Below are positions 18,217-27,335 of a DNA stretch of 64,000 bases, piece after piece (within the stretch, counting starts at the first letter, position 1; each line of letters begins with the position of its first letter). Origin of the DNA: SB11 sp943370295. Lineage in GTDB: Bacteria; Bacteroidota; Bacteroidia; UBA8524. Under the pieces are notes generated by a model. The model searched no databases. It was not told where the DNA came from and worked only from the letters and a program-made list of their open reading frames with translations. The position numbers were made by a program, and so were the translations under genes. The stretch is taken from the NCBI GenBank assembly GCA_943370295.1, contig CALRQL020000010.1:1-64000 (forward strand). The letters are read 5' to 3'.

Positions 18217-19260
18217 ATGGAAGCATTTATCATATATAAGCTCATATTAGTTGTAGCCGTTTTTGGTGTCACATTGCTGATAGCCATGTACTCTACCTAT
18301 GCAGAGCGTAAGGTAGCGGCATTTATGCAAGACAGGGTAGGCCCCAACAGGGCCGGACCTATGGGGATATTGCAGCCGTTTGCCGATGGGGTAAAGATGT
18401 TTATGAAAGAGGAGATTATCCCCGTGGCTTCAAACCGTTGGCTGTTTGTATTAGGCCCCTGTATTGCCATGCTAACGGCTTTAATGACTGGAGTAGTAGT
18501 GCCTTGGGGCAATACCATTACCATTGCAGGACAAGAATACTCGCTACAGATAACCGATATAAACATAGGCTTGTTATACCTTTTTGGCGTAGTATCCATA
18601 GGGGTGTACGGCATTATGATAGGCGGTTGGGCGTCAAACAACAAATTCTCGTTGTTAGGTGCTATACGTGCCTCGGCTCAAATGATTTCGTACGAGATTG
18701 CAATGGGTTTTTCAATCATTGCATTAGTTATGATGACAGGAACATTGAGCATGAAGGAAATCTCTGTAATGCAAGACGGTGGTGTGGGCGGTGATTGGAA
18801 TTTTTGGAACATAGTATATCAGCCCATCGGCTTCATCATCTTCTTAGTGTGTGCATTTGCTGAGTGTAACCGTACCCCGTTTGACCTTGCCGAGTGCGAA
18901 ACTGAATTGGTTGGCGGTTACCACACTGAATACAGCAGTATGAAATTGGGCTTTTACCTGTTTGCTGAGTACATCAACATGTTCATATCGTCGGCAGTTA
19001 TCTCAACCTTGTACTTTGGCGGATATAACTTCCCCTTTATGCACGATTTGGGTTTATCGGCCAACTGGATAACCATTTTGGGTACCATTGCCCTGTTCCT
19101 AAAAATCTTCTTCTTTATTTTCTTCTTCATGTGGATTCGTTGGACCATTCCACGGTTCCGTTACGACCAGTTAATGAATTTGGGTTGGAAGTCGCTAATT
19201 CCCTTGTCAATACTAAACATTGGAATAACAGGTATAATACTAATGATCACCGGAAAATAG
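18217..19260 (+). CDS. nuoH: NADH-quinone oxidoreductase subunit H
   Basis: This membrane subunit helps form the quinone chamber and the first proton path. It has 347 residues and 8 or more helices. Conserved ERKVAAFMQDRVGPNRAG is near the N-terminus, followed by AECNRTPFDLAECETELV with the acidic residues of the E-channel, and WIRWTIPRFRYDQLM near the end. Confidence 0.98.
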   Translation: MEAFIIYKLILVVAVFGVTLLIAMYSTYAERKVAAFMQDRVGPNRAGPMGILQPFADGVKMFMKEEIIPVASNRWLFVLGPCIAMLTALMTGVVVPWGNTITIAGQEYSLQITDINIGLLYLFGVVSIGVYGIMIGGWASNNKFSLLGAIRASAQMISYEIAMGFSIIALVMMTGTLSMKEISVMQDGGVGGDWNFWNIVYQPIGFIIFLVCAFAECNRTPFDLAECETELVGGYHTEYSSMKLGFYLFAEYINMFISSAVISTLYFGGYNFPFMHDLGLSANWITILGTIALFLKIFFFIFFFMWIRWTIPRFRYDQLMNLGWKSLIPLSILNIGITGIILMITGK

Positions 19261-19273
19261 TAAGGATTATAAA

Positions 19274-19837
19274 ATGTTAACAAACCGATCGAAAGTAGTA
19301 TCAGATAAGAAAATGTCTTTCAGTGAAAGGCTGTATCTGCCTGCGGTAATAAAAGGGCTTGGCATTACCCTTAAACATTTTCTGAGCAAAAAAACCACCA
19401 TCAGCTACCCTGAACAAAAAAGGGAAGTAAGCCCGATATGGAGGGGACAGCACGTATTGAAACGCGACGAAAAGGGTGCTGAACGTTGCACTGCTTGCGG
19501 ACTATGCGCCGTATCATGCCCTGCCGAGGCGATTACCATGACTGCCGGTGAACGCAAAAAAGGGGAGGAGCATTTGTACAGGGAAGAGAAGTATGCAACC
19601 ACCTATGAGATTAATATGTTGCGCTGCATTTTTTGCGGGCTTTGTGAAGAGGCTTGCCCCAAAGAGGCCATTTTTTTAACGGATAGGATAGTGAATACCG
19701 AGTTTGGTCGTGGTGAATTTATATATGGAAAAGACAAGCTGGTAGAGCCTGTTGACCAACGCATTGATGTAACCAAACGCCAAACCCCTGCGGTACTTGA
19801 TTTTAAAACACACAAAAACTACAGCCACAACCGATAG
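19274..19837 (+). CDS. nuoI: NADH-quinone oxidoreductase subunit I
   Basis: This 8Fe ferredoxin-type subunit carries clusters N6a and N6b that bridge NuoG to NuoB. Two C-x2-C-x2-C-x3-C-P motifs are present, CTACGLCAVSCP and CIFCGLCEEACP. The length of 187 residues is normal. An N-terminal amphipathic region (LPAVIKGLGITLKHF) lies against the membrane in known complexes. Confidence 0.98.
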   Translation: MLTNRSKVVSDKKMSFSERLYLPAVIKGLGITLKHFLSKKTTISYPEQKREVSPIWRGQHVLKRDEKGAERCTACGLCAVSCPAEAITMTAGERKKGEEHLYREEKYATTYEINMLRCIFCGLCEEACPKEAIFLTDRIVNTEFGRGEFIYGKDKLVEPVDQRIDVTKRQTPAVLDFKTHKNYSHNR

Positions 19838-19845
19838 ACCAGTAC

Positions 19846-20346
19846 ATGACGGAATACATTTTTTATTTTCTTTCGTTTCTTGCACTTATAAGTGCAGTGA
19901 TGGTAGTTGCCAGTAAAAACCCCGTACACAGCGTATTATACCTTATTATCACCTTTTTTGCCATAGCCGGGCACTATGTGTTGCTTAATGCACAGTTCTT
20001 GGCCGCCGTGCACGTAATAGTGTATGCAGGGGCGATAATGGTGTTGTTTTTATATGTGATAATGCTGTTAAACCTTAACAAAGAAGCTGAACCGCATAAA
20101 AGCAACCTTATAAAGTTTGCCGCAGTACTGTCTGGCGGAGCGTTGCTCACCGTATTAGTGGCAGCACTTAAGGGGGTTGATACTCAAACCGCCATTATTG
20201 GCGGTGAACGCAACATAGGCTTGGTAAAAAACTTAGGTAAGATATTGTTTACCGAGTACCTTTTTCCTTTTGAAGTATCGTCAGTACTGTTTCTTGCCGC
20301 CATGGTGGGAGCAGTGATGTTGGGCAAAAACGAACCGAAACAATGA
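19846..20346 (+). CDS. nuoJ: NADH-quinone oxidoreductase subunit J
   Basis: This 166-residue membrane subunit has five helices. Conserved features are ISAVMVVASKNPVHSVLYLI near the N-terminus and the HVIVYAGAIMVLFLYVIML helix, which in known structures contains the pi-bulge used in coupling. It overlaps nuoK by four bases (ATGA). Confidence 0.96.
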   Translation: MTEYIFYFLSFLALISAVMVVASKNPVHSVLYLIITFFAIAGHYVLLNAQFLAAVHVIVYAGAIMVLFLYVIMLLNLNKEAEPHKSNLIKFAAVLSGGALLTVLVAALKGVDTQTAIIGGERNIGLVKNLGKILFTEYLFPFEVSSVLFLAAMVGAVMLGKNEPKQ

Positions 20347-20660
20347 ACGAAACCGCAGTAATATCAGTAAACTCATACATATACCTCAGTGCTGCCTTGT
20401 TTTCAATAGGTGTGGCAGGGGTACTGTTCAGAAGGAATATTATCATCATTTTTATGTGTATTGAGCTAATGCTCAACTCGGTAAACCTGCTGCTAACAGC
20501 GTTTTCAAACTATTTTAACGACGGCTCTGCACAAGTGTTTGTGTTTTTTGTGATGGCTGTAGCAGCTGCCGAAGTTGCAGTAGGTTTGGCAATACTGGTG
20601 ATGATTTTTAAAAACATAGGCACTACCGATGTGAATTTTTTGAAACGCATGAAATGGTAG
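20343..20660 (+). CDS. nuoK: NADH-quinone oxidoreductase subunit K
   Basis: This three-helix antiporter-related subunit has 105 residues, with conserved membrane Glu residues in CIELMLNSVNL and in VAAAEVAVGLAILV. Both glutamates are part of the proton path in complex I. Its start overlaps the nuoJ stop. Confidence 0.97.
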   Translation: MNETAVISVNSYIYLSAALFSIGVAGVLFRRNIIIIFMCIELMLNSVNLLLTAFSNYFNDGSAQVFVFFVMAVAAAEVAVGLAILVMIFKNIGTTDVNFLKRMKW

Positions 20661-20706
20661 TAATTATAAACGAATACACGATTTAAAGGTAAGAATAAGG
20701 TAAGAT

Positions 20707-22611
20707 ATGAAAGAATTGGTAGGGCTGGTGCCACTTTTCCCTTTGCTGGGCTTTATAATGATTGGGTTGTTGGGCAAACGCCTACCCAAATCAGTTGCCG
20801 GCATTTTGGCATCGCTGTTAGTACTGGCTTCCTTTGGAGTTTCCTTAGGCATTTTTATTGAGTTGAGCAGCGGCAATCCTGCCCCTCATACCTTGTTACT
20901 TTTCGACTGGATTTCAGCCGGTTCGGTAAATATCTCATTATCGTTTTTAGTTGACCCTCTTTCGTCATTATTCCTGTTAATTATCACAGGTATAGGCTTT
21001 CTCATCCATATCTATTCAATAGGTTATATGAAAGAAGACGAAGGTTTCAACCGCTTCTTCTCTTACCTTAATCTGTTTGTGTTCTTTATGCTGTTGTTAG
21101 TATTGGGCGCAAACTATCTGGTGATGTTTGTAGGTTGGGAAGGGGTAGGCTTGTGTTCTTACCTGTTGATTGGTTTCTGGTTTAAAAACCCCGAATACAG
21201 CAAAGCAGCTAATAAAGCCTTTATCATGAACCGTATTGGCGATTTGGGCTTTTTGTTGGGTATATTTTTGTTGTTCAGCAACTTTAATAGCTTTGATTAT
21301 GCCACTATATTCAGTCAGGCAAGTCGTTTCAGTTTTGATGACCCACAGGTGATTTTAATTACTGCGCTACTGTTTATAGGTGCAATGGGTAAAAGTGCCC
21401 AAGTGCCTTTGTACACTTGGCTACCCGATGCGATGGCAGGCCCTACGCCCGTATCGGCATTGATACACGCAGCAACCATGGTTACAGCGGGTATTTACAT
21501 GATTTGCCGCAGCAATATCCTATACACCTTAGCTCCGTTTACCCTTGAAATTATTAGTGTGGTAGGTCTTGTAACTGCCCTGATAGCCGCCATTATCGCT
21601 CTCACCCAAAACGATATTAAAAAGGTATTGGCCTACTCAACCGTTAGCCAGTTAGGACTAATGTTCTTAGCATTGGGTACAGGTTCTTACGCCACAGGCG
21701 TATTTCACGTTACCACCCATGCATTCTTCAAAGCCTTGTTGTTTTTGGGCGCAGGTAGTGTAATCCACGCCATGAGCGGCGAGCAAGACATTCGCAACAT
21801 GGGTGGTTTGCGCAAGTACCTGCCCGTTACTTATGCGGTATTCTTAATTGCTACTTTGGCTATTTCGGGTATTCCGCCGTTTGCAGGGTTCTTCTCAAAA
21901 GATGAAATTTTAGCCCACGCCTTTGCCCATAATAAAGTGTATTGGGTATTGGGTTTAGCGGTATCATTGTGTACAGCGTTTTATATGTTCCGTTTGTTCT
22001 TCTTAACCTTCTCAGGAGGTTTCAGAGGAACACACGAACAAGAACACCACTTGCACGAATCACCCGCTGTAATGACCTTGCCTTTGATTGTTCTGGCCAT
22101 CCTTTCGGTGGTAGGCGGTTTTATGGGTATTCCTGAGATTTTCCATTTCGACCACGCACTAAACGGATTCCTTGAACCGGTATTTGCAGCTTCGCACGCT
22201 TTGGTACACCACGCTGCCCCCGACCATAACACCGAGTGGATGCTGATGGGCATAACTGTAGCCTTGGTGATTGTAACCATCGGCATAGCTTGGTTTAAGT
22301 ACGGTACAAAAAAACAAGTACCTGCTGCCGAAGGAACTGCCTTATCGCCTTTGCACAAGTTGTCGTACAATAAGTTTTATGTGGATGAGCTTTACAACAC
22401 AGCAATAGTGAAGCCCCTTGCTTGGTTTTCTGCCAATGTGTTGCGCTTTATTGAGGTGAATGTGATTGATAACTTGGTGAACCTGAGCGGACGCATTGTT
22501 GAAATTGGTGGCCGAGGACTAAAGCTGGTACAGCAAGGAAGCATTGGCTTCTACATCTTTATGATGGTGCTGGCGATTATTGTTTTACTATTAACCCCTT
22601 CTTTTATATAG
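20707..22611 (+). CDS. nuoL: NADH-quinone oxidoreductase subunit L
   Basis: This is the distal antiporter-like proton-pumping subunit. It has 634 residues and about 16 helices, and a C-terminal lateral-helix region after residue 500. Conserved blocks include FVGWEGVGLCSYLLIGFW, PLYTWLPDAMAGPTPVSAL and HAATMVTAGIYM, with the essential membrane Lys/Glu positions. A His-rich loop (EQEHHLHE, HALVHHAAPDH) lies between the last helices. Confidence 0.97.
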   Translation: MKELVGLVPLFPLLGFIMIGLLGKRLPKSVAGILASLLVLASFGVSLGIFIELSSGNPAPHTLLLFDWISAGSVNISLSFLVDPLSSLFLLIITGIGFLIHIYSIGYMKEDEGFNRFFSYLNLFVFFMLLLVLGANYLVMFVGWEGVGLCSYLLIGFWFKNPEYSKAANKAFIMNRIGDLGFLLGIFLLFSNFNSFDYATIFSQASRFSFDDPQVILITALLFIGAMGKSAQVPLYTWLPDAMAGPTPVSALIHAATMVTAGIYMICRSNILYTLAPFTLEIISVVGLVTALIAAIIALTQNDIKKVLAYSTVSQLGLMFLALGTGSYATGVFHVTTHAFFKALLFLGAGSVIHAMSGEQDIRNMGGLRKYLPVTYAVFLIATLAISGIPPFAGFFSKDEILAHAFAHNKVYWVLGLAVSLCTAFYMFRLFFLTFSGGFRGTHEQEHHLHESPAVMTLPLIVLAILSVVGGFMGIPEIFHFDHALNGFLEPVFAASHALVHHAAPDHNTEWMLMGITVALVIVTIGIAWFKYGTKKQVPAAEGTALSPLHKLSYNKFYVDELYNTAIVKPLAWFSANVLRFIEVNVIDNLVNLSGRIVEIGGRGLKLVQQGSIGFYIFMMVLAIIVLLLTPSFI

Positions 22612-22615
22612 GTAG

Positions 22616-24076
22616 ATGTTAACTGCAATTTTGATATTCCTGCCCTTGTTGGCATCTGTATTAGTACTTGCCCTAAAGCCTGCACAGGCAAGGGTAGCTG
22701 CCCTGATTATTGCATTAGCAGAGTTGGCGGTATCGTTAGTAGCCTATACGCAATTTAACCCTGCCGATACATCGGCTTTTAGCATAGCAACTCCTTGGAT
22801 TGCCCAATTAGGGATCAACTTTAATATTGGGATGGATGGCACCTGCCTTGTGTTGGTGTTACTGGCAACCGTGCTAACTCCGTTTATCATTCTATCATCG
22901 TTTACCGGTAATACTGAACGTCCGGCTTTGTTTTACTTCCTTATTTTGGTAATGCAAGCCGCTATGATTGGCGTTTTTGTGGCTGAAGACGGGTTCTTGT
23001 TCTACATATTCTGGGAAATGGCACTTATCCCCATTTACTTCATCTGTTTGTTGTGGGGCGGTGCACAAAGGGTGCGTGTAACCTTAAAATTCTTTATTTA
23101 TACCCTTGCCGGCAGTTTATTTATGCTGATAGGGTTGATATACCTGTACCTGCAAACACCCGGCGAACACTCGTTTGGTATGCAGGCGTTGTACGAAGCA
23201 GGCAAAAGTTTGGATGCCGTTAGTCAGTCGTGGGTATTTTGGGCGTTGTTTGTGGCGTTTGCCATAAAAATGCCGGTGTTTCCTTTCCATACATGGCAGC
23301 CCGATACCTATTTTGAAGCTCCTGCACAAGGAACAATGTTGCTTTCAGGCATCATGCTTAAAATGGGGGTGTTTGGCGTAATCCGTTGGTTATTGCCCGT
23401 TGTTCCGCAAGGAGTAGCGCAATGGTCGTACGTAGCGGTTATTCTTTCCGTAATCGGAGTAGTGTATGCCTCGTTTTTAGCCATCGTACAAAAAGATATT
23501 AAACGTTTGATAGCCTACTCGTCTATTGCCCACGTGGGGCTTATATCGGCGGGTATATTCACTCAAAACAGTGCAGCGGTCCAAGGGGCTGTCATACAAA
23601 TGTTCAGCCACGGTATTATTGTTTTCGGGTTGTTTTACATTGTTGAGATTATACAAACCCGCACAGGTACTACCCAAATTGATGAATTGGGCGGAATAAG
23701 GAGCGTAGCACCCAAACTGGCTACGTTGTTTATGGTGATTATGTTTGGCTCGGTTGCACTACCCTTTACCAGTGGTTTTGTGGGCGAGTTTTTATTGCTG
23801 AACGGACTATTCCAATACCAGCCTTGGTTATCAGCTGTGGCAGGGTTATCGGTTATTTTGGGAGCAATTTATATGCTGAATGCCTACCGCAAATCAACCT
23901 TGGGCGAAACCAATACAGTTACCCAAAGTATTATTGATTTAAGTACGGTAGAAAAAGTGGTATTGATACCCTTGTGCCTTTTGATAGTGGTGATTGGTAT
24001 TTACCCCGCACCCTTGCTTGATTTGAGCCAAACCGCAGCGCAAAACCTGCTGCAAATTGTTGAATTGTATAAATAA
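22616..24076 (+). CDS. nuoM: NADH-quinone oxidoreductase subunit M
   Basis: This is the middle antiporter-like subunit, with 486 residues and about 14 helices. Hallmarks are FYIFWEMALIPIYFI, FPFHTWQPDTYFEAPAQGTM and AYSSIAHVGLISAGIF. The start codon lies five bases after the nuoL stop. Confidence 0.97.
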   Translation: MLTAILIFLPLLASVLVLALKPAQARVAALIIALAELAVSLVAYTQFNPADTSAFSIATPWIAQLGINFNIGMDGTCLVLVLLATVLTPFIILSSFTGNTERPALFYFLILVMQAAMIGVFVAEDGFLFYIFWEMALIPIYFICLLWGGAQRVRVTLKFFIYTLAGSLFMLIGLIYLYLQTPGEHSFGMQALYEAGKSLDAVSQSWVFWALFVAFAIKMPVFPFHTWQPDTYFEAPAQGTMLLSGIMLKMGVFGVIRWLLPVVPQGVAQWSYVAVILSVIGVVYASFLAIVQKDIKRLIAYSSIAHVGLISAGIFTQNSAAVQGAVIQMFSHGIIVFGLFYIVEIIQTRTGTTQIDELGGIRSVAPKLATLFMVIMFGSVALPFTSGFVGEFLLLNGLFQYQPWLSAVAGLSVILGAIYMLNAYRKSTLGETNTVTQSIIDLSTVEKVVLIPLCLLIVVIGIYPAPLLDLSQTAAQNLLQIVELYK

Positions 24077-24094
24077 ACCTGCGATTACTAAGAG

Positions 24095-25468
24095 ATGAAT
24101 GCCATTTATATATTAACGGGAGTAGGGGTGCTTTCCCTTCTTTCAGAGATATTAAATTTTAAAAAATACATCGTTTGGCTGGCTGTTTTAGGGCTGGTGG
24201 CAACGTTAGTATTCACAGTAGCCGATTGGGATACAAGCATCCGCTATTTTAACGATATGGTGTATTTTGATAACTACGCCGTAGCGTTCTCAGCTCTGCT
24301 TGCTGGGGTGGGTTTATTGTGGCTGATATTATCAAAAAAGTTCTTTGAGAGCAACTACCACGTAACCGATTACACCGCGTTGGTGGTGTTTGCGTTGGTA
24401 GGCGCCGTGCTGATGGTTTCTTTCAGCAATATGGTGGTATTGTTTATCGGCATCGAGATTATTTCGCTATCCATGTACGTGATGGCAGGTAGCCGCAAAA
24501 ACGACTTATTATCCAACGAAGCGGCTCTTAAATACTTTCTGTTGGGTTCATTTGCCACCGGCTTTTTGTTGTTCGGTATTGCATTGGTGTACGGTGCGTC
24601 AGGTTCGTTTTACCTGGCTAAAATTGCCCAATACAGTGCAACCGTACAACCGCCCGTGTTTTATTATACAGGCATCGTTTTGATATTTATTGCCCTTGCA
24701 TTTAAAGTATCTGCAGTACCGTTTCATTTCTGGGCACCCGATGTATATCAGGGAGCTCCTGTTTCTGTAACATCTTACATGGCAACCATTGTAAAAACGG
24801 CTGCTTTTGCTGCGTTTTTCAGGTTGTTTTATACTGCCTTTGCGGGCAACAGCGATGTATGGTGGTTGGCACTAAGCATTATTACTGTGCTTACGCTTGC
24901 GGTGGGTAACATCATCGCGGTACAACAAACCAACGCAAAACGTTTATTGGCCTATTCAAGCCTTGCCCACGCAGGGTATTTGCTAATGGCGTTGATGATA
25001 CTGAACTCGTATTCAGCCGGTGCTATACTGTACTATGCAGCATCGTATTCGTTGGCTACCCTGTTGTCATTTTTTGTGCTTGATAAAGTAAACGAGTACA
25101 CCAAAACCAATGATATTGGCGGTTTTAAAGGCTTGTACAAGAAAAGCCCGTTGTTGGCTTTTGTGTTAGTACTTTCATTACTATCATTGGCGGGTATTCC
25201 TCCAATGGCGGGTTTCTTTGCCAAATACTACTTGTTTGCTGCTGCTCTTAAATCGGGTTTGTTGTGGTTGGTAATAACAGGGGTTGTGGCCTCTCTTATC
25301 TCCATCATCTATTACTTTAAAGTAGTAGCGGCTGCCTTCTCTCAACCCGATGAAGCCGAAGTTACCCCAATACCTGTTCCTGCCTTTCAAAAGGTGGTTA
25401 TTGTGTTAATGGCGCTGGGCTTAATCGTCTTGGGTATATTGCCCAACCTTGTGTTCGGACTTATTTAG
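24095..25468 (+). CDS. nuoN: NADH-quinone oxidoreductase subunit N
   Basis: This antiporter-like subunit is adjacent to NuoK in the complex. It has 457 residues and about 14 helices, with FIGIEIISLSMYVMAG, VPFHFWAPDVYQGAPVSVT and LLAYSSLAHAGYLLMAL. It is the last gene of the operon. The convergent acetyltransferase gene ends only 16 bp away, and no clear terminator hairpin is visible between them. Confidence 0.97.
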   Translation: MNAIYILTGVGVLSLLSEILNFKKYIVWLAVLGLVATLVFTVADWDTSIRYFNDMVYFDNYAVAFSALLAGVGLLWLILSKKFFESNYHVTDYTALVVFALVGAVLMVSFSNMVVLFIGIEIISLSMYVMAGSRKNDLLSNEAALKYFLLGSFATGFLLFGIALVYGASGSFYLAKIAQYSATVQPPVFYYTGIVLIFIALAFKVSAVPFHFWAPDVYQGAPVSVTSYMATIVKTAAFAAFFRLFYTAFAGNSDVWWLALSIITVLTLAVGNIIAVQQTNAKRLLAYSSLAHAGYLLMALMILNSYSAGAILYYAASYSLATLLSFFVLDKVNEYTKTNDIGGFKGLYKKSPLLAFVLVLSLLSLAGIPPMAGFFAKYYLFAAALKSGLLWLVITGVVASLISIIYYFKVVAAAFSQPDEAEVTPIPVPAFQKVVIVLMALGLIVLGILPNLVFGLI

Positions 25469-25484
25469 GCAACTGCCGCCGGGC

Positions 25485-26018
25485 TTAGTCTGTGTGCGAG
25501 TGTTTATCAACTCTAAACACATTGGCTTTTATGGTATTATACACCGTTTGTTTTTCAAGTTGCATCCCGTTTTTGCGGGCTACCGCCATTGATGGGTTAT
25601 TTTCTGTGTGTATCAACGATATTACCGTATCCGTCAGGTGGTTATCAAACGCAAAGTGTTTGCAAAATATGGCCGCTTCGCTGGCGTAACCCATACGTCG
25701 GTAGTGGGGCAACAAGTGGTAGCCTATCTCAATTTCATCAACATCGTCAACGGTTTGTTTTAGCAATCCGCACTGACCCACCAATACGCCCGAGGTTTTA
25801 TCAATCAATGCCATCAAGCCGTTATCATTATCATAACGCCAGTTCATACGGTCTATCCAGCTTTGGCAACGTTCTTCATGGGTTCCCTCAAAAGCACTCA
25901 GGTATTTGGTAGAGGCTTCGTCGTAGAAGAACGGCAGCCATGCCTCAAAATCATGTTGGGTGAGTTTTCTAAACAACAGGCGTTCCGATTCCACACCCTC
26001 TACAATAAATGATTTCAT
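25485..26018 (-). CDS. GNAT N-acetyltransferase, RimJ/RimL type
   Basis: This 177-residue protein belongs to the Acetyltransf_3 group. Visible features are the N-terminal SERLLFRKLTQHDFEAW, a VLVGQCGL strand, EIGYHLLPHYRRMGYASEA (the acetyl-CoA pyrophosphate loop, with R-x-x-G-Y-A as variant of Q/R-x-x-G-x-G/A) and NPSMAVARKNGM near the C-terminus. It would transfer acetyl from acetyl-CoA to an amine. The substrate is unknown. It is a single gene. Confidence 0.92.
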   Translation of the reverse strand: MKSFIVEGVESERLLFRKLTQHDFEAWLPFFYDEASTKYLSAFEGTHEERCQSWIDRMNWRYDNDNGLMALIDKTSGVLVGQCGLLKQTVDDVDEIEIGYHLLPHYRRMGYASEAAIFCKHFAFDNHLTDTVISLIHTENNPSMAVARKNGMQLEKQTVYNTIKANVFRVDKHSHTD

Positions 26019-26116
26019 GCTGCGCTAATTAAGATGTATGCAATATAAGCAGTAATCCCCCACAAAGGCACAAAGCATAGTTTGTATGGGTTCTTTGTAA
26101 CTGAAGCTTGTTTGCA

Positions 26117-26581
26117 TTACGATTGCACGGCAGGAAAATCCTTGCGCATACAAATACTGTTGTTCAGGTTCACATACACGCCGTATTTTTCGGTTTCTAT
26201 ATAACCTATTCGTTTGTATAGGGCAACGGCTTCGGGTTGGTTATCGCCGGTTTCAAGCACACAGGCATTGTAGCCCAGTTCTTTTGCCCATTGCTCAAGG
26301 TGGTCCATAATCAGTTTGCCAATACCTTTTCGTCGGTACTCAGGGCGAACAAACATCCGTTTAATTTCAACGGCGTTTTCGTCGTAGGGTTTAAAACATC
26401 CGCAACCAATGGCTTTTTCGCCATCGTACACAACAATTACGGTATCAATACCATCTACTTTGTTGTGAGGGGAGTACTGTTTTTGTACTTCTCCATACTG
26501 ACCCGACAAGTAGGCGTTTAGGTCGATGATTAATTTGTTGAAATCGTCGCTTTCGCTGTTAGTTCTTCTTGCAGTATACAT
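26117..26581 (-). CDS. GNAT N-acetyltransferase
   Basis: The protein has 154 residues with the acetyl-CoA binding loop RPEYRRKGIGKLIMDHLEQWA and a C-terminal EAVALYKRIGYIET motif, both diagnostic of the GNAT fold. It is unrelated in detail to the neighbouring RimL-type gene. The acceptor is unknown. Confidence 0.93.
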   Translation of the reverse strand: MYTARRTNSESDDFNKLIIDLNAYLSGQYGEVQKQYSPHNKVDGIDTVIVVYDGEKAIGCGCFKPYDENAVEIKRMFVRPEYRRKGIGKLIMDHLEQWAKELGYNACVLETGDNQPEAVALYKRIGYIETEKYGVYVNLNNSICMRKDFPAVQS

Positions 26582-26703
26582 TTGTTTTCAGAGTTTTGTG
26601 GGCGAAAATTAACTCCGATGACTCCATGTATTCAAGTGCAAAGCGATGGGAGTGGCAATAATTTATTCACGTAGGGTTGTGGATTGGTAGAAAATGCAGC
26701 GGC

Positions 26704-26815
26704 GCAAAAGCAATAAACATTGCTTTTGCCTTATTGCGAGGTCTTCCGAAGCAATCCTATCCCAATGCAAACGGATTGCTTCAACCAGGCTACGCAACGT
26801 TTTGCAATGACGAAA
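26704..26815 (+). repeat. Palindromic intergenic repeat (REP-like)
   Basis: GCAAAAGCAAT-AAAC-ATTGCTTTTGC forms a perfect hairpin at 26704-26729. It is followed by ATTGCGAGG...GAAGCAATC and GATTGCTTC...TTGCAATGACG, the imperfect palindromes commonly scattered between genes in Bacteroidota genomes. An open frame runs through it into the next gene, but it is unlikely to be translated. Confidence 0.65.
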
Positions 26816-26889
26816 ATTTGGTGAGCGTTATTTCTTGGTTAGGGGGCGAGTTTTATTTGAAATATGTTATTGTATTAAATTTGACATTA

Positions 26890-27333
26890 ATGATTCGAAT
26901 AATAGTCGACAAAAAAGGTGACGGGCATAAAGATATTATTGTGAAATTTGATGGGATGCCATCTCACATTGAAGTTGCGGATAGTTACTATTTAGATGAG
27001 TTTTTTAATATCCCCAATGCAAGTATACAAGAGAAAGTAAGTAGTTTGTTAAGGTTTTGGAGTGAAGAAACTAGAAACATAAAGCAAAAAAAATTTATTC
27101 CATTCGACTTGAGCGATCAATACGTCAAAGGTTTTTGTGTTGAGCCCATAAAAAATCTCCTAAAAGTGTACTTAGCATATACAGATGAGCTTTCAAGCTA
27201 TGCAATAAACTGCCATGACATTAATGAAAAGATTGAAGGAGTTGAGTTAAAAAGGGATTCAAATAACGAGTGGATCTTTAGTATTGATTCACTGATTGAA
27301 GGTATAGAATGGAGTATTAACGAAATTTCGTAA
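26890..27333 (+). CDS. Hypothetical protein
   Basis: The 147-residue soluble acidic protein has no motif I recognise. The open frame extends upstream to 26677, but that part is repeat DNA. I therefore place the start at the ATG at 26890 (MIRIIVDKKGDG). The gene is AT-richer than its neighbours and converges on the amidohydrolase gene with 2 bp between stop codons. Confidence 0.6.
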   Translation: MIRIIVDKKGDGHKDIIVKFDGMPSHIEVADSYYLDEFFNIPNASIQEKVSSLLRFWSEETRNIKQKKFIPFDLSDQYVKGFCVEPIKNLLKVYLAYTDELSSYAINCHDINEKIEGVELKRDSNNEWIFSIDSLIEGIEWSINEIS

Positions 27334-27335
27334 CC

